A DNA stretch of 49,826 bases from assembly GCA_035516175.1 (NCBI GenBank), contig DATJAO010000044.1:1-49826 (forward strand). Reading direction: 5' to 3'. This DNA comes from DASPSR01 sp035516175. GTDB lineage: Bacteria; Nitrospirota; UBA9217. The position numbers and the translations under genes were made by a program. The notes below the pieces were generated by a model that was not told the origin of the DNA, did not search any database, and saw only the letters and a list, made by a program, of their open reading frames with translations. Below, piece after piece: positions 8,313-16,197 of the stretch (position 1 is its first letter; each line of letters opens with the position of its first letter).

Positions 8313-9770
8313 ATGAAGCTTCATGAGAAACATGTTGTACGGTTATTTGGGGTTCTTACAGTAGTAGTTGCGCTCTTGCTGACACCGGGCTTATCTCCCA
8401 CCCGCAGTGCCTATGCCAAAGACAAGGTCGTATCTCAGGAATCCAGCAAACTCCTCGGCAAATTTAGCGATGCTTTGGCCGAGGTTGCCGAGGTTGCCAG
8501 GCCGGCGGTCGTGAATATATCCACAACATCGACAGTAACCATGGAAGACAACCCCTTTGGAAATATGTTCAATGATCCGTTTTTCAGGCACTTTTTCGGT
8601 GATCAATTTGACCATGGCCAGAAGCGCAAATTCAAATCATCCGCCCTCGGATCCGGGGTCATTATCTCAGCGGACGGTTACATCCTGACGAACAACCATG
8701 TGGTAAAGGGCGCGGACGAGATCAAGGTGATCCTCTACGATAAGAGGGAATTCAAAGGCAAGATCGTAGGCACTGATCCAAGAACGGATCTTGCCGTCGT
8801 CAAGATTCAAGCAAAAGACCTGCCGACGATCAAAATCGGACAATCCAGCAAGCTGAAGACGGGAGATATCGTGCTCGCCATTGGAAATCCCTTCGGCCTG
8901 AATCAGACCATCACCATGGGCATCGTGAGCGCTGTGGGGAGGTCGAACATCGGTCTTGCCGACTTTGAGGATTTCATCCAGACCGATGCCGCGATCAACC
9001 CGGGGAACTCTGGCGGCGCGCTGGTCAACACCAATGGAGAACTCGTGGGCATCAACACCGCCATTTTCTCGACGAGTGGCGGCTATATGGGGATCGGATT
9101 CGCGATACCTTCTGACATGGCCCGGTCCGTAATGGACAGCATCATCAAGCACGGCAAGGTCATACGCGGCTGGCTTGGTGTGAGCATCCAGAATCTCACG
9201 CCGGAACTGGCGAAGTCCCTCGGCATGAAAGAGACAACAGGTGCCCTGGTTGGCGGCGTGGAGAAGGACAGCCCCGCGGACAAGGCAGGGATGAAACGGG
9301 GAGACCTCATTATTCAGTTCAATGGCATAAAGGTCGAAGATTCAACGGGGCTTAGGAATATGGTGGCAAGCTCCGAGCCGGGCACCAAGGCCGAGATCAA
9401 GATCGTCAGAGACCAGAAAGAACAGACCCTGACGGTCACGCTTGGGGAGTTCCAGGAGAAAAAGATCGCAAAGAAGATCGAGTACGACAACGCGCTGAAG
9501 GGGATCACGGTCCAGGAACTGACGCCCTCCCTTCGGGACAGGATGGGAATCCCGGAGAACGTGAACGGAGTGATCATCGCCAATATCAGCGAGGACAGCC
9601 CCGCGCAGGAGGCCCTCCAGATCCACGATGTAATCATGGAAGTGAACCGGAGAGCGGTAACGAACATCAGTGATTATGACCAGATCGTCTCGAAGATAGG
9701 CGAAAAGGACAGCGTGCTCCTGCTTATCTACCGGGAAGGGGCGTCCGTCTACATAACGATCAAGCCATAA
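8313..9770 (+). CDS. degP: Do-family periplasmic serine protease (DegP/HtrA)
   Basis: A 485-aa envelope protease/chaperone that degrades or holds misfolded exported proteins. A signal peptide covers about residues 1-35 (basic start, VVVALLLTPGL core, cleavage near AYAKD). The chymotrypsin-like domain contains the triad H129 (TNNHVVKG), D159 (PRTDLAVVK) and S233 (NPGNSGGAL). Two PDZ domains follow (about 285-375 with GWLGVSIQNL, and 395-485), the full Do-type architecture. AAGGAGG stands 7 nt before the ATG. The CPBP, rhomboid and periplasmic genes downstream share its strand and an envelope theme, but gaps and a terminator separate them, so they need not be one operon. Confidence 0.95.
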   Translation: MKLHEKHVVRLFGVLTVVVALLLTPGLSPTRSAYAKDKVVSQESSKLLGKFSDALAEVAEVARPAVVNISTTSTVTMEDNPFGNMFNDPFFRHFFGDQFDHGQKRKFKSSALGSGVIISADGYILTNNHVVKGADEIKVILYDKREFKGKIVGTDPRTDLAVVKIQAKDLPTIKIGQSSKLKTGDIVLAIGNPFGLNQTITMGIVSAVGRSNIGLADFEDFIQTDAAINPGNSGGALVNTNGELVGINTAIFSTSGGYMGIGFAIPSDMARSVMDSIIKHGKVIRGWLGVSIQNLTPELAKSLGMKETTGALVGGVEKDSPADKAGMKRGDLIIQFNGIKVEDSTGLRNMVASSEPGTKAEIKIVRDQKEQTLTVTLGEFQEKKIAKKIEYDNALKGITVQELTPSLRDRMGIPENVNGVIIANISEDSPAQEALQIHDVIMEVNRRAVTNISDYDQIVSKIGEKDSVLLLIYREGASVYITIKP

Positions 9771-9795
9771 CGCACGTGGCGGGGGCGGACGTATA

Positions 9796-9862
9796 CAGCG
9801 CGAAGCGAACCGAACCTGCGATATAATATAAGCAGGACAAGGAAGTGCTTCGCTCCGCGCTG
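9796..9862. repeat. Nested inverted repeat between degP and a small gene
   Basis: CAGCGCGAAGCGAA (9796-9809) pairs with TTCGCTCCGCGCTG (9849-9862) with one mismatch over 14 bp. Inside it, CCTGC (9815-9819) pairs with GCAGG (9832-9836), enclosing GATATAATATAA. The whole could fold as a long hairpin or cruciform at the end of the degP message. There is no T-tract, so it is not a classical terminator. The loop contains TATAAT, which could instead serve the gene at 9896. Confidence 0.55.
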
Positions 9863-9895
9863 ATGATGTGAGACTTGTTCAAGGAGGTGAGCTGT

Positions 9896-10111
9896 ATGTG
9901 GTTACGGATATCGCCTGATATGGATTTCTACCTGGATATGGAGCTCCAGGGCGTGAATGACAGGACACGCGATTATGACGTCCAGGAGTACGAAAAAGTC
10001 GTCTATAATGCCTTTGTGGAACGGCTCAAAAAGGCATTCCCCGAAGGGGATTTCAAGATCTACAACTTTGAGTTCGGCGTTGCGCGGGAGAAACTCTTAA
10101 AGACCGCGTAA
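9896..10111 (+). CDS. Small protein of unknown function (71 aa)
   Basis: I do not recognise this 71-aa soluble protein. A strong ribosome-binding site (AAGGAGGTGA, 9881-9890) stands 5 nt before the ATG, which makes it very likely to be translated. The sequence is acidic and aromatic, with no signal peptide, cysteine or membrane segment; MDFYLDMELQG then YEKVVYNAFVERLKKAF suggests a strand followed by an amphipathic helix. It lies after degP and before an intrinsic terminator, so it may form its own short transcript. Confidence 0.75.
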   Translation: MWLRISPDMDFYLDMELQGVNDRTRDYDVQEYEKVVYNAFVERLKKAFPEGDFKIYNFEFGVAREKLLKTA

Positions 10112-10149
10112 CGCGGAATAGACCAGGTCGGGCGGTCGTAAAATAAAAG

Positions 10150-10199
10150 GCCGAGGCATCCTGCACACCGAATTGATAAGGGTCCTCGGCTATTTTTTT
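10150..10199 (+). terminator. Rho-independent terminator after the 71-aa gene
   Basis: GCCGAGG (10150-10156) pairs with CCTCGGC (10184-10190), followed by TATTTTTTTA. The 27-nt loop is long, but stem and T-tract are convincing. Confidence 0.7.
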
Positions 10200-10275
10200 A
10201 GCTAAAATGTTCTTCGATCTTATCGTGCGATTTTAACGGGACTGCTCAGTCAACTGCCAAACATAGGGGGAATCC

Positions 10276-10998
10276 ATGACGAATGGTGTAAGCAAAGAAA
10301 ACGTCCCTTGGGAAGGCGGCACGCTCTATCACCGGAAAGAACAGTTCGCCGAGGTTTTTGTTTTCCTTTTCCTCATCGTCCCTTCCATGATCCTTTCATT
10401 TTTTGTAGTGAAACAAGGCAGCATGAGCTTCGTGCTCATTGCCCTGTCGAGCATCCTGCGCGACCTTGCTCTGGTAAGCCTGATCCTCTTTTTCCTCTGG
10501 CGTAACGGCGAACCTATCATGGTAATCGGTTGGAAATTTAAAAACGCCGGGAAAGAAGCCATCTTGGGTATCTGGCTCTTCATCCCCTTCTTTTTCGGTG
10601 CCGGGCTGCTCGAAAAAGGCCTGCGCATGGCCGGTTTCACCGTCCCGGCTACGCCACTGCCGTCACTGATATCCGAAAAGAGCACCGCGGAGTTTCTTCT
10701 GGCCGCTGTCCTGATTATAGTCGTGGCCCTGACAGAGGAGACGATCTTCCGCGGATACCTCATCCTTCGCTTAAAGAACGTCACGGCAAGCACTGCTGCA
10801 GCCGTCATACTATCGGCTGTGATTTTCTCGCTCGGCCACAGCTATGAAGGATCGGCCGGGGTGATCACCGTCGGGTTCATGGGGCTATTCTTTGCTCTTA
10901 TCTACATTTGGCGGCAGAGCCTTGTCGCCCCCATGGTGATGCATTTCCTGCAGGATTTTATCGGCATTGTTCTTGCTCCGCTGCTCGGGATGCGGTAG
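10276..10998 (+). CDS. CPBP-family intramembrane metalloprotease
   Basis: A 240-aa multi-pass membrane protein of the CAAX prenyl protease/bacteriocin-processing (CPBP, Abi) family. The catalytic signature E154-E155-x3-R159 is present in LTEETIFRGYL. The later family motifs follow: a histidine in FSLGHSYEG and H/D in MHFLQDFIG. Hydrophobic segments alternate with charged loops across the whole length. Family members cleave inside membranes or have protein-scaffold roles; the substrate here cannot be told. A purine-rich AGGGGG precedes the ATG at 10276. Confidence 0.88.
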   Translation: MTNGVSKENVPWEGGTLYHRKEQFAEVFVFLFLIVPSMILSFFVVKQGSMSFVLIALSSILRDLALVSLILFFLWRNGEPIMVIGWKFKNAGKEAILGIWLFIPFFFGAGLLEKGLRMAGFTVPATPLPSLISEKSTAEFLLAAVLIIVVALTEETIFRGYLILRLKNVTASTAAAVILSAVIFSLGHSYEGSAGVITVGFMGLFFALIYIWRQSLVAPMVMHFLQDFIGIVLAPLLGMR

Positions 10999-11025
10999 TA
11001 GGCCTTGTCATAACCTGTTCGACGC

Positions 11026-11053
11026 ATTGCTTGCTCCATGATATACTGTAAAA
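11026..11053 (+). promoter_or_regulatory. Probable promoter for the periplasmic protein gene
   Basis: TTGCTT (11026-11031), a 16-bp spacer and TAAAAT (11048-11053) precede the ATG at 11079 by 25 bp, leaving room for the ribosome-binding sequence GGGGTG. Confidence 0.5.
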
Positions 11054-11078
11054 TTATAAGATATTTACGGGGTGCACC

Positions 11079-11840
11079 ATGAAGAATGTTCAACCCTATT
11101 TTAAACTCGTCGGCACGGCGTTTCAGAAATGTAAGCCCTTCTTCTTACTTCTTTTACTTGTATCTATAATGATATCCTTCCCACACTTTTCTCTGGCCGG
11201 AGAGAATGCCGAAGTTGCAAAAATTATTCAAGCCTACGGCGGCAAGGATGCTCTCGAGCGCGTTTCTTCACTGGCTGCGGAAGGGAAAATCATAACGTTC
11301 ATGCCGAAAGACGAGGGAACCTACTTCTATTATCTAAAACGAAACAGGCAATTGCTCGTGGACATCAAATACACGAAAAGGACGGAAAAGAGGATATTAA
11401 ATGGGGACCGAGGATACCGCGGGACTGACGAAGGGACCGCCGAAGTAACGGGCTCGGCGTACGACGCCATGGCCTATCAGTACAACCAGCTGGACCTGCC
11501 TTACGGGCTCCTGGATGGCGCGTTCAAAGTAACATACATTCGGAAAGACAGTTTCCACGCGAGGCCCGTGGCCGTCCTGAAATTTACTGACAGAGCGGGA
11601 AACGAAATGGAAGCTGCCGTGGACAGCGAAAACTACCGCATTGTAAAGACCACCGGATTTTTCGGTATGGGCCGGGAAAAGGCCGGTTTGAGTGCTGAAT
11701 TCTCCGATTTTAGAATGGTCGTCGGGGTAATGCTCCCGTTCACAATCGTCAATTACGCCGACGGTTTCATGATTAGCGAGACAAGAATAAGCAAATACAC
11801 TATTAATCCGAACATCAGTGATTCGGTCTTCTCTCCATGA
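11079..11840 (+). CDS. Exported protein, outer-membrane lipoprotein-sorting-like
   Basis: A 253-aa predicted periplasmic protein. After a basic N-terminus, a hydrophobic segment (about residues 19-37, FFLLLLLVSIMISF) ends near FSLAGEN, a probable signal peptidase I site. The mature part begins with AKIIQAYGGKDALERVSSLAAEGKI, the helix-strand start seen in LolA-like outer-membrane lipoprotein-sorting proteins and related periplasmic lipid-binding folds. Alternating strands with many charged and aromatic residues follow. No catalytic motif is seen. The family link is by appearance only, and its ligand is unknown. Confidence 0.65.
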   Translation: MKNVQPYFKLVGTAFQKCKPFFLLLLLVSIMISFPHFSLAGENAEVAKIIQAYGGKDALERVSSLAAEGKIITFMPKDEGTYFYYLKRNRQLLVDIKYTKRTEKRILNGDRGYRGTDEGTAEVTGSAYDAMAYQYNQLDLPYGLLDGAFKVTYIRKDSFHARPVAVLKFTDRAGNEMEAAVDSENYRIVKTTGFFGMGREKAGLSAEFSDFRMVVGVMLPFTIVNYADGFMISETRISKYTINPNISDSVFSP

Positions 11841-11968
11841 GAATGCCACAGTTATTTGTCCATGCCCCATTCATAGCATTGGACATCATCCCCGATGGCA
11901 GGTGGACAGAAGATAATTTAGAGGTTCCCTACAAAAAAGTACAATAGATGGTAAAGACGAGGTGATCC

Positions 11969-12625
11969 ATGATTCCGCTAAAAGATATCGACCGCAGACC
12001 CTCGCGCTTCCCGCTCATCACTGCCCTGATCATCGGGGCGAATACATTCGTATTTCTGCTTGAAATGACGAACGGAGCATCCTTCGTCACACGGTGGTCG
12101 CTCATACCGTCCGACATTGCCGCGGGACGCAACTTGATTACCATTCTGACCGCTATGTTCATGCACGGTGGTTGGCTACATATCATTGGAAACATGGTAT
12201 ATTTCTGGGCATTTGGACCCGAGATCGAAGATATGATGGGACGTATCAGATACTCGGTGTTTTATGTAATGGGAGGGGTGGCGTCATTCGGAGCGCAGGT
12301 AGCACTAAACCCGGATTCATCGGTCCCCACCTTGGGGGCAAGCGGCGCGATTGCAGCGGTGATGGGGGCTTTTCTCATTACCTTTCCTCGTGACAGGATC
12401 CGAACTATTGTATTTCTCGGAATTTTTGTGAACATTTTCTTTATCCCGGCAATAATTTTGGTGGGATTTTGGTTTGTCATTCAGCTGTTCAGCGAGGTCG
12501 GAGCGCTTGTAGAGCGGCAAACCGGCGGGATAGCGTACGCGGCTCACATCGGGGGATTTGTGTTCGGCCTGGCCTTTTCGAGGCTTTTCGAGCGTCGTCA
12601 AAGACGTGACTACAAGATTTTTTGA
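11969..12625 (+). CDS. Rhomboid-family intramembrane serine protease
   Basis: A 218-aa six-helix membrane protease. The family hallmarks appear in order: the loop motif GGWLHIIGNMVYFWAFG with its HxxxN oxyanion residues, the serine motif GASGAIAAVMGAF, and the histidine motif YAAHIGGFVFGL that completes the Ser-His dyad. Rhomboids cut transmembrane substrates near the membrane surface. GAGGTGAT precedes the ATG. A possible promoter is TTTAGA-17-TACAAT (-10 at 11940-11945). A P3A ATPase gene follows after 53 bp, possibly co-transcribed. Confidence 0.93.
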   Translation: MIPLKDIDRRPSRFPLITALIIGANTFVFLLEMTNGASFVTRWSLIPSDIAAGRNLITILTAMFMHGGWLHIIGNMVYFWAFGPEIEDMMGRIRYSVFYVMGGVASFGAQVALNPDSSVPTLGASGAIAAVMGAFLITFPRDRIRTIVFLGIFVNIFFIPAIILVGFWFVIQLFSEVGALVERQTGGIAYAAHIGGFVFGLAFSRLFERRQRRDYKIF

Positions 12626-12678
12626 TGTAATGTGGCACCGAGTAATGAGAAACGAAGAAATCGGGGAAACTTGCCTCT

Positions 12679-15105
12679 ATGGATTTAACCGTGAAAAGTA
12701 CGTCTGAGTATAAAAAATTCTCCGTGGAAGAAACCCTTGAATTCTTAAGGGCGTCGGCCAATGGTCTTACAGTCTCTGAAGCCGGGAAACGGCTCGAGAC
12801 GTTCGGGTACAACGAAATTGCAGAAAAAAAGAAGAATCCCCTTCTTGAATTTCTGCTTCGCTACTGGGGACCCATGCCGTGGTTATTGGAGCTGGCAATG
12901 GGGCTTTCTTTCCTATTGAAGCATTATCTTGAAGGCATCATAATCTTTGTGCTCCTCACGGTAAACGCCGTCATCGGCCACATGCACTCACGGGGATCCC
13001 AGAAAGCGGTCGAACTCCTCAAGAAAAAGCTTGCAATAAAAGCGAAGGTATTGCGAGACGGGGAATGGGTCGCGAAAGAAGCCAGAGAGATTGTTCCGGG
13101 TGACATCATCGTCGTCGGGCTTGGAGATATCGTGCCGGCTGACGCTAAAATCGTGAGCGGCGAGCTTTCTGTCGATTCCTCAGCGTTGACCGGCGAATCT
13201 CTGCCTGTGGAGATACATCAGTCGGACATCATTTACTCAAGCGCCGTCGCGCGGAGGGGGGAAGCGAAATGCATCGTGGTCAGTACCGGCGCAAATACGT
13301 ACTTCGGTAAAACCACGGAGTTGGTCAAAATAGCCAAACCCAAGTCCCATCAAGAGGCAGTAATGATGGCGATGGTCAGATATATGATGTATTTCGGAAT
13401 AAGCGCGCTGATCATGGTTTTGGCTTATGGCCTGCTCATGCATTTACAAGAACACCTCGTAACCGTCCTGACCCTGGCCGTGATCTTCCTTATGGGAGCA
13501 GTCCCCGTGGCCCTTCCGGCAGTGCTCACTATCGTCCAGGCAGTGGGCGCAATGGAGCTTGCTAACAAGGGAGCGCTGGTGACAAGGCTCGATTCGATCG
13601 AGGATGCGGCTTCTATTGACGTTCTTTGTTTTGATAAAACAGGGACCATAACGCAAAACAGATTGTCGGTGAACGATGCCGTGCCGTTATTCGGGTATCG
13701 GAAAGAAGACGTTGTCGTGACGGCCGCCTTGGCATCCCAGCGGGAAGGTATGGACCTCATAGACAGTGCGGTTCTTGAATATGCCAAAACCACGGGCGTT
13801 GATTTTAAGTTCTACCATCAGGTCTCATTCAAGCCCTTCGACCCGTCGATTAAGAGAACCGAGGCGGTCATCGAAGTCGGGGGAAGACGCTTCAAAACCG
13901 TGAAAGGCGCGGCCCAGGTCATCATGTCCCTGTGCAGGGACATGGACCAGGAAACGAGGCAGAAGGCAAACGGGACCATAGAAGAGTTCTCCCGGCACGG
14001 GTACAGGACGATAGCAGTCGCGCGGGCAGACGGGGACGGACTGGATGACTTCAAATTTACCGGATTCCTGTCGCTGTCCGATCCGCCCAGGCCTGATTCG
14101 ATGAGCATGATAGCAGAAGCAAAAAAGCTGGGAATAAGGCCGATGATGCTTACCGGTGACAATATGGCCATAGCGAGAGAAATAGCCGACCAGGTGGGGA
14201 TCGGAAGGAACATCATTCGGATGGCGGATATTCAGGGTTTAAGCGAGGACGAACAGGTCAGGATCGTGGAAGAAAGCAATGGGTTCTCCGAGATCTATCC
14301 CGAGGACAAGTATAAAGTCGTAAAACTTCTGCAGTCGCGGAGGCATATGGTGGGTATGACCGGCGATGGGGTCAACGATGCCCCCGCGCTCAAACAGGCG
14401 GAGATGGGAATAGCGGTGAGCAACTCGACAGACGTGGCAAAAGCGTCCGCAAGCGTGGTCTTGACCGAACCGGGGATCGGCGTGATCATCAATGCAGTGA
14501 CCATCAGCAGGCAGACCTACCAGCGGATGCTCACCTGGGTCATCAACAAGGTCACGAAGGTCATAGAATTCGTCGGTCTAATCACCTTAAGCTTCTTCTG
14601 GCTCCATGATATTGTGCTCTCTCTGCTGGGCATGTCGCTGCTCGTGTTCGCGAATGATTTCGTGACCATGTCCCTCGCCACCGACCACGTAGTGCACACC
14701 AGTAATCCGAACACGTGGAATGTGAAGAACATCACGCTGGCATCGCTCATTCCCGGCATGCTACTGGTTGTGGAAGGCATGCTTGTGATCCTCATGGGGA
14801 AAAACTATTTCCATCTGGAATGGGAAAAGCTACGCACCCTGGTCATGCTGAACCTGATATTCAACAGCCAGTTCAGGGTATTGATCGTGCGGGAGAGGAG
14901 GCACTTCTGGTCGTCATTCCCGGGCAGGGAACTGCTCATCCTAAGCGCGGCGACCATCCTCGTATTCGCATTATTGGGCGTATACGGGATCTTCGTCCCG
15001 CCCCTCGCTCCCTATCAGATTCTCGCGGTGCTGGGATTCTCGGTATTCTTTACACTGTGTATCGATTTTCCGAAATATTATTTGTTCAAAAGATTTGGCT
15101 TATAG
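12679..15105 (+). CDS. P3A-type plasma-membrane proton-pumping ATPase
   Basis: An 808-aa P-type ATPase of the H+-exporting (P3A) class, close in length to archaeal and bacterial homologues that lack the long fungal/plant regulatory tail. The N-terminus has the cation-ATPase leader (GLTVSEAGKRLETFGYNEI). The actuator loop carries SSALTGESLPV (TGES), the phosphorylation site is D319 in FDKTGTITQN, and the nucleotide-binding/hinge motifs MLTGDNMAIA and GMTGDGVNDAPALKQAEMGIA follow. The M4 segment PVALPAVLTI is typical of P3A rather than Ca2+ pumps (PEGLP). It would expel protons, for pH or membrane-potential control. Translation starts at ATG 12679 behind a weak GGGGAAA. Confidence 0.9.
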   Translation: MDLTVKSTSEYKKFSVEETLEFLRASANGLTVSEAGKRLETFGYNEIAEKKKNPLLEFLLRYWGPMPWLLELAMGLSFLLKHYLEGIIIFVLLTVNAVIGHMHSRGSQKAVELLKKKLAIKAKVLRDGEWVAKEAREIVPGDIIVVGLGDIVPADAKIVSGELSVDSSALTGESLPVEIHQSDIIYSSAVARRGEAKCIVVSTGANTYFGKTTELVKIAKPKSHQEAVMMAMVRYMMYFGISALIMVLAYGLLMHLQEHLVTVLTLAVIFLMGAVPVALPAVLTIVQAVGAMELANKGALVTRLDSIEDAASIDVLCFDKTGTITQNRLSVNDAVPLFGYRKEDVVVTAALASQREGMDLIDSAVLEYAKTTGVDFKFYHQVSFKPFDPSIKRTEAVIEVGGRRFKTVKGAAQVIMSLCRDMDQETRQKANGTIEEFSRHGYRTIAVARADGDGLDDFKFTGFLSLSDPPRPDSMSMIAEAKKLGIRPMMLTGDNMAIAREIADQVGIGRNIIRMADIQGLSEDEQVRIVEESNGFSEIYPEDKYKVVKLLQSRRHMVGMTGDGVNDAPALKQAEMGIAVSNSTDVAKASASVVLTEPGIGVIINAVTISRQTYQRMLTWVINKVTKVIEFVGLITLSFFWLHDIVLSLLGMSLLVFANDFVTMSLATDHVVHTSNPNTWNVKNITLASLIPGMLLVVEGMLVILMGKNYFHLEWEKLRTLVMLNLIFNSQFRVLIVRERRHFWSSFPGRELLILSAATILVFALLGVYGIFVPPLAPYQILAVLGFSVFFTLCIDFPKYYLFKRFGL

Positions 15106-15510
15106 ACGAAACCGGGAAAACAACTGCGACTGAATGAGGTATTGTTTATGCATTGGCGAATTGTAGACCGGGGAAGGGATGTTTATAATCATTTGCTCTA
15201 TATTGATTATCCTGGGGATTGCCATCTCGTCAATTTAATTACTGGCAGAAGGAGGACTTCCGAAGAATCACCGCTTCGTATTCTCACGCAAGGCTTGCTA
15301 AAGGAGAGATAACCTGGGAAGAATTCGAAACAAATGAAGGATAACCTTAAAAAAGGAATATGATGAAAATATGAGTATTTGTGAAGGTTTTAAAGAAGTA
15401 ACGATGCCTGTCGATTTCATCGGCCCCAATGCGGTCAGAATGCGTCAAAAAATAGATTGCGGATTCGATCAAGGATAACAACGATCTTCTCGCGCTGCAA
15501 GCGCTCACTC
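15106..15510. other. Intergenic stretch of about 400 bp
   Basis: Apart from the SHOCT remnant at 15179-15344, I see no convincing gene here. The stretch is AT-richer than its neighbours and contains a short perfect hairpin GCGCT-GCA-AGCGC near 15493. A 53-codon reading frame from 15148 looks like part of the decayed SHOCT gene rather than a separate gene. Confidence 0.5.
15179..15344 (+). pseudogene. Frameshifted SHOCT-type small membrane protein
   Basis: Three short segments in three frames together reproduce the usual architecture of a 60-80-aa SHOCT membrane protein. A transmembrane helix MFIIICSILIILGIAISSI (frame of 15179) comes first, then a linker GRRRTSEESPLRIL (frame of 15262), then the SHOCT core ARLAKGEITWEEFETNEG with stop at 15342-15344. 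SHOCT proteins normally read SPLxILKxRYAxGEIxxEEFE in one frame. Two frame changes are therefore needed, one near 15235 and one near 15282. This is either a decayed gene or assembly error; the family assignment rests on pattern recognition. Confidence 0.5.
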
Positions 15511-16131
15511 TCAGGTACGACCAGGCTCATTCCTTCTTGACCTTACGTATCTGAAAATCAGGTAGCCCGCGAGGAGGATTACGGCCAGGAAAATTCCTAT
15601 GTGTTCGATTCTCGTCATGTCTCTTTTTATGACCTGAAGGCTGTGGCCTCCCGCATAGCCCGCCCCGACCATGATCGCGATAGTGAACAGGGAAGAAACG
15701 GCATCTGACGCCAAGAATTTTGCGGCAGGCATCCTCATGACACCTGCCGTGAGGAATATCTGGGCCCTCAGGACGGCGAGGTGCCTACCAACCAGTATGA
15801 AAAGGGTCCCTTTCCTCACGAATTTATCCTGAAGCATTAAAAGCCGTTCAGAGGATATAATTTTATGAAACCGCCTATGAGTAACGATCTTCCGTCCATA
15901 CTTTTTGCCGACTGAATAAAGACCAAAGTCCGTGATTAACATTCCTGAATAAACGACAGACAAAGCATAAATGGGGTCTACCACTTCCGTCGCGATCAAA
16001 AATCCGCACAGGATAAGCGTGGTGTCTTCGGGAAACGGGAAACCGATACCCCCGAGAACAAGGAGGAGAAAAAGACCAATATAGGGAAAGTGCTCTAAGA
16101 GTCCTGAAATATGAGGTATGCCGTTTTCCAA
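15511..16131 (-). CDS. DedA-family membrane protein
   Basis: A 206-aa multi-pass inner-membrane protein of the DedA/SNARE-associated (VTT) family. The family motif GGIGFPFPEDTTLILCGFL near the N-terminus holds the conserved acidic residues in the re-entrant loop. The segment FVRKGTLFILVGRHLAVLRAQIFLTAGVMRM contains the other signature, a G-R-H loop with conserved arginine. DedA proteins support membrane-lipid flipping and proton-dependent envelope homeostasis. The best start appears to be a TTG at 16131, with AGGAAGGA about 8-12 nt upstream; I see no equally good ATG. It lies 66 bp downstream of the aldolase-like gene on the same strand and may be co-transcribed. Confidence 0.85.
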   Translation of the reverse strand: MENGIPHISGLLEHFPYIGLFLLLVLGGIGFPFPEDTTLILCGFLIATEVVDPIYALSVVYSGMLITDFGLYSVGKKYGRKIVTHRRFHKIISSERLLMLQDKFVRKGTLFILVGRHLAVLRAQIFLTAGVMRMPAAKFLASDAVSSLFTIAIMVGAGYAGGHSLQVIKRDMTRIEHIGIFLAVILLAGYLIFRYVRSRRNEPGRT

Positions 16132-16197
16132 TCGATGTCCTTCCTCTCATTTAAATCCCATGGAATTGCAGTATCCTCTTTCTTTCCTGCCTCTGGG

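Noticed and set aside
10258..10267. CAAACATAGG shared by the leaders at 10258-10267 and 38397-38406, as a possible riboswitch motif
   Set aside because: A 10-base match between two places in 50 kb is expected by chance, and the surrounding sequence does not match or fold alike.
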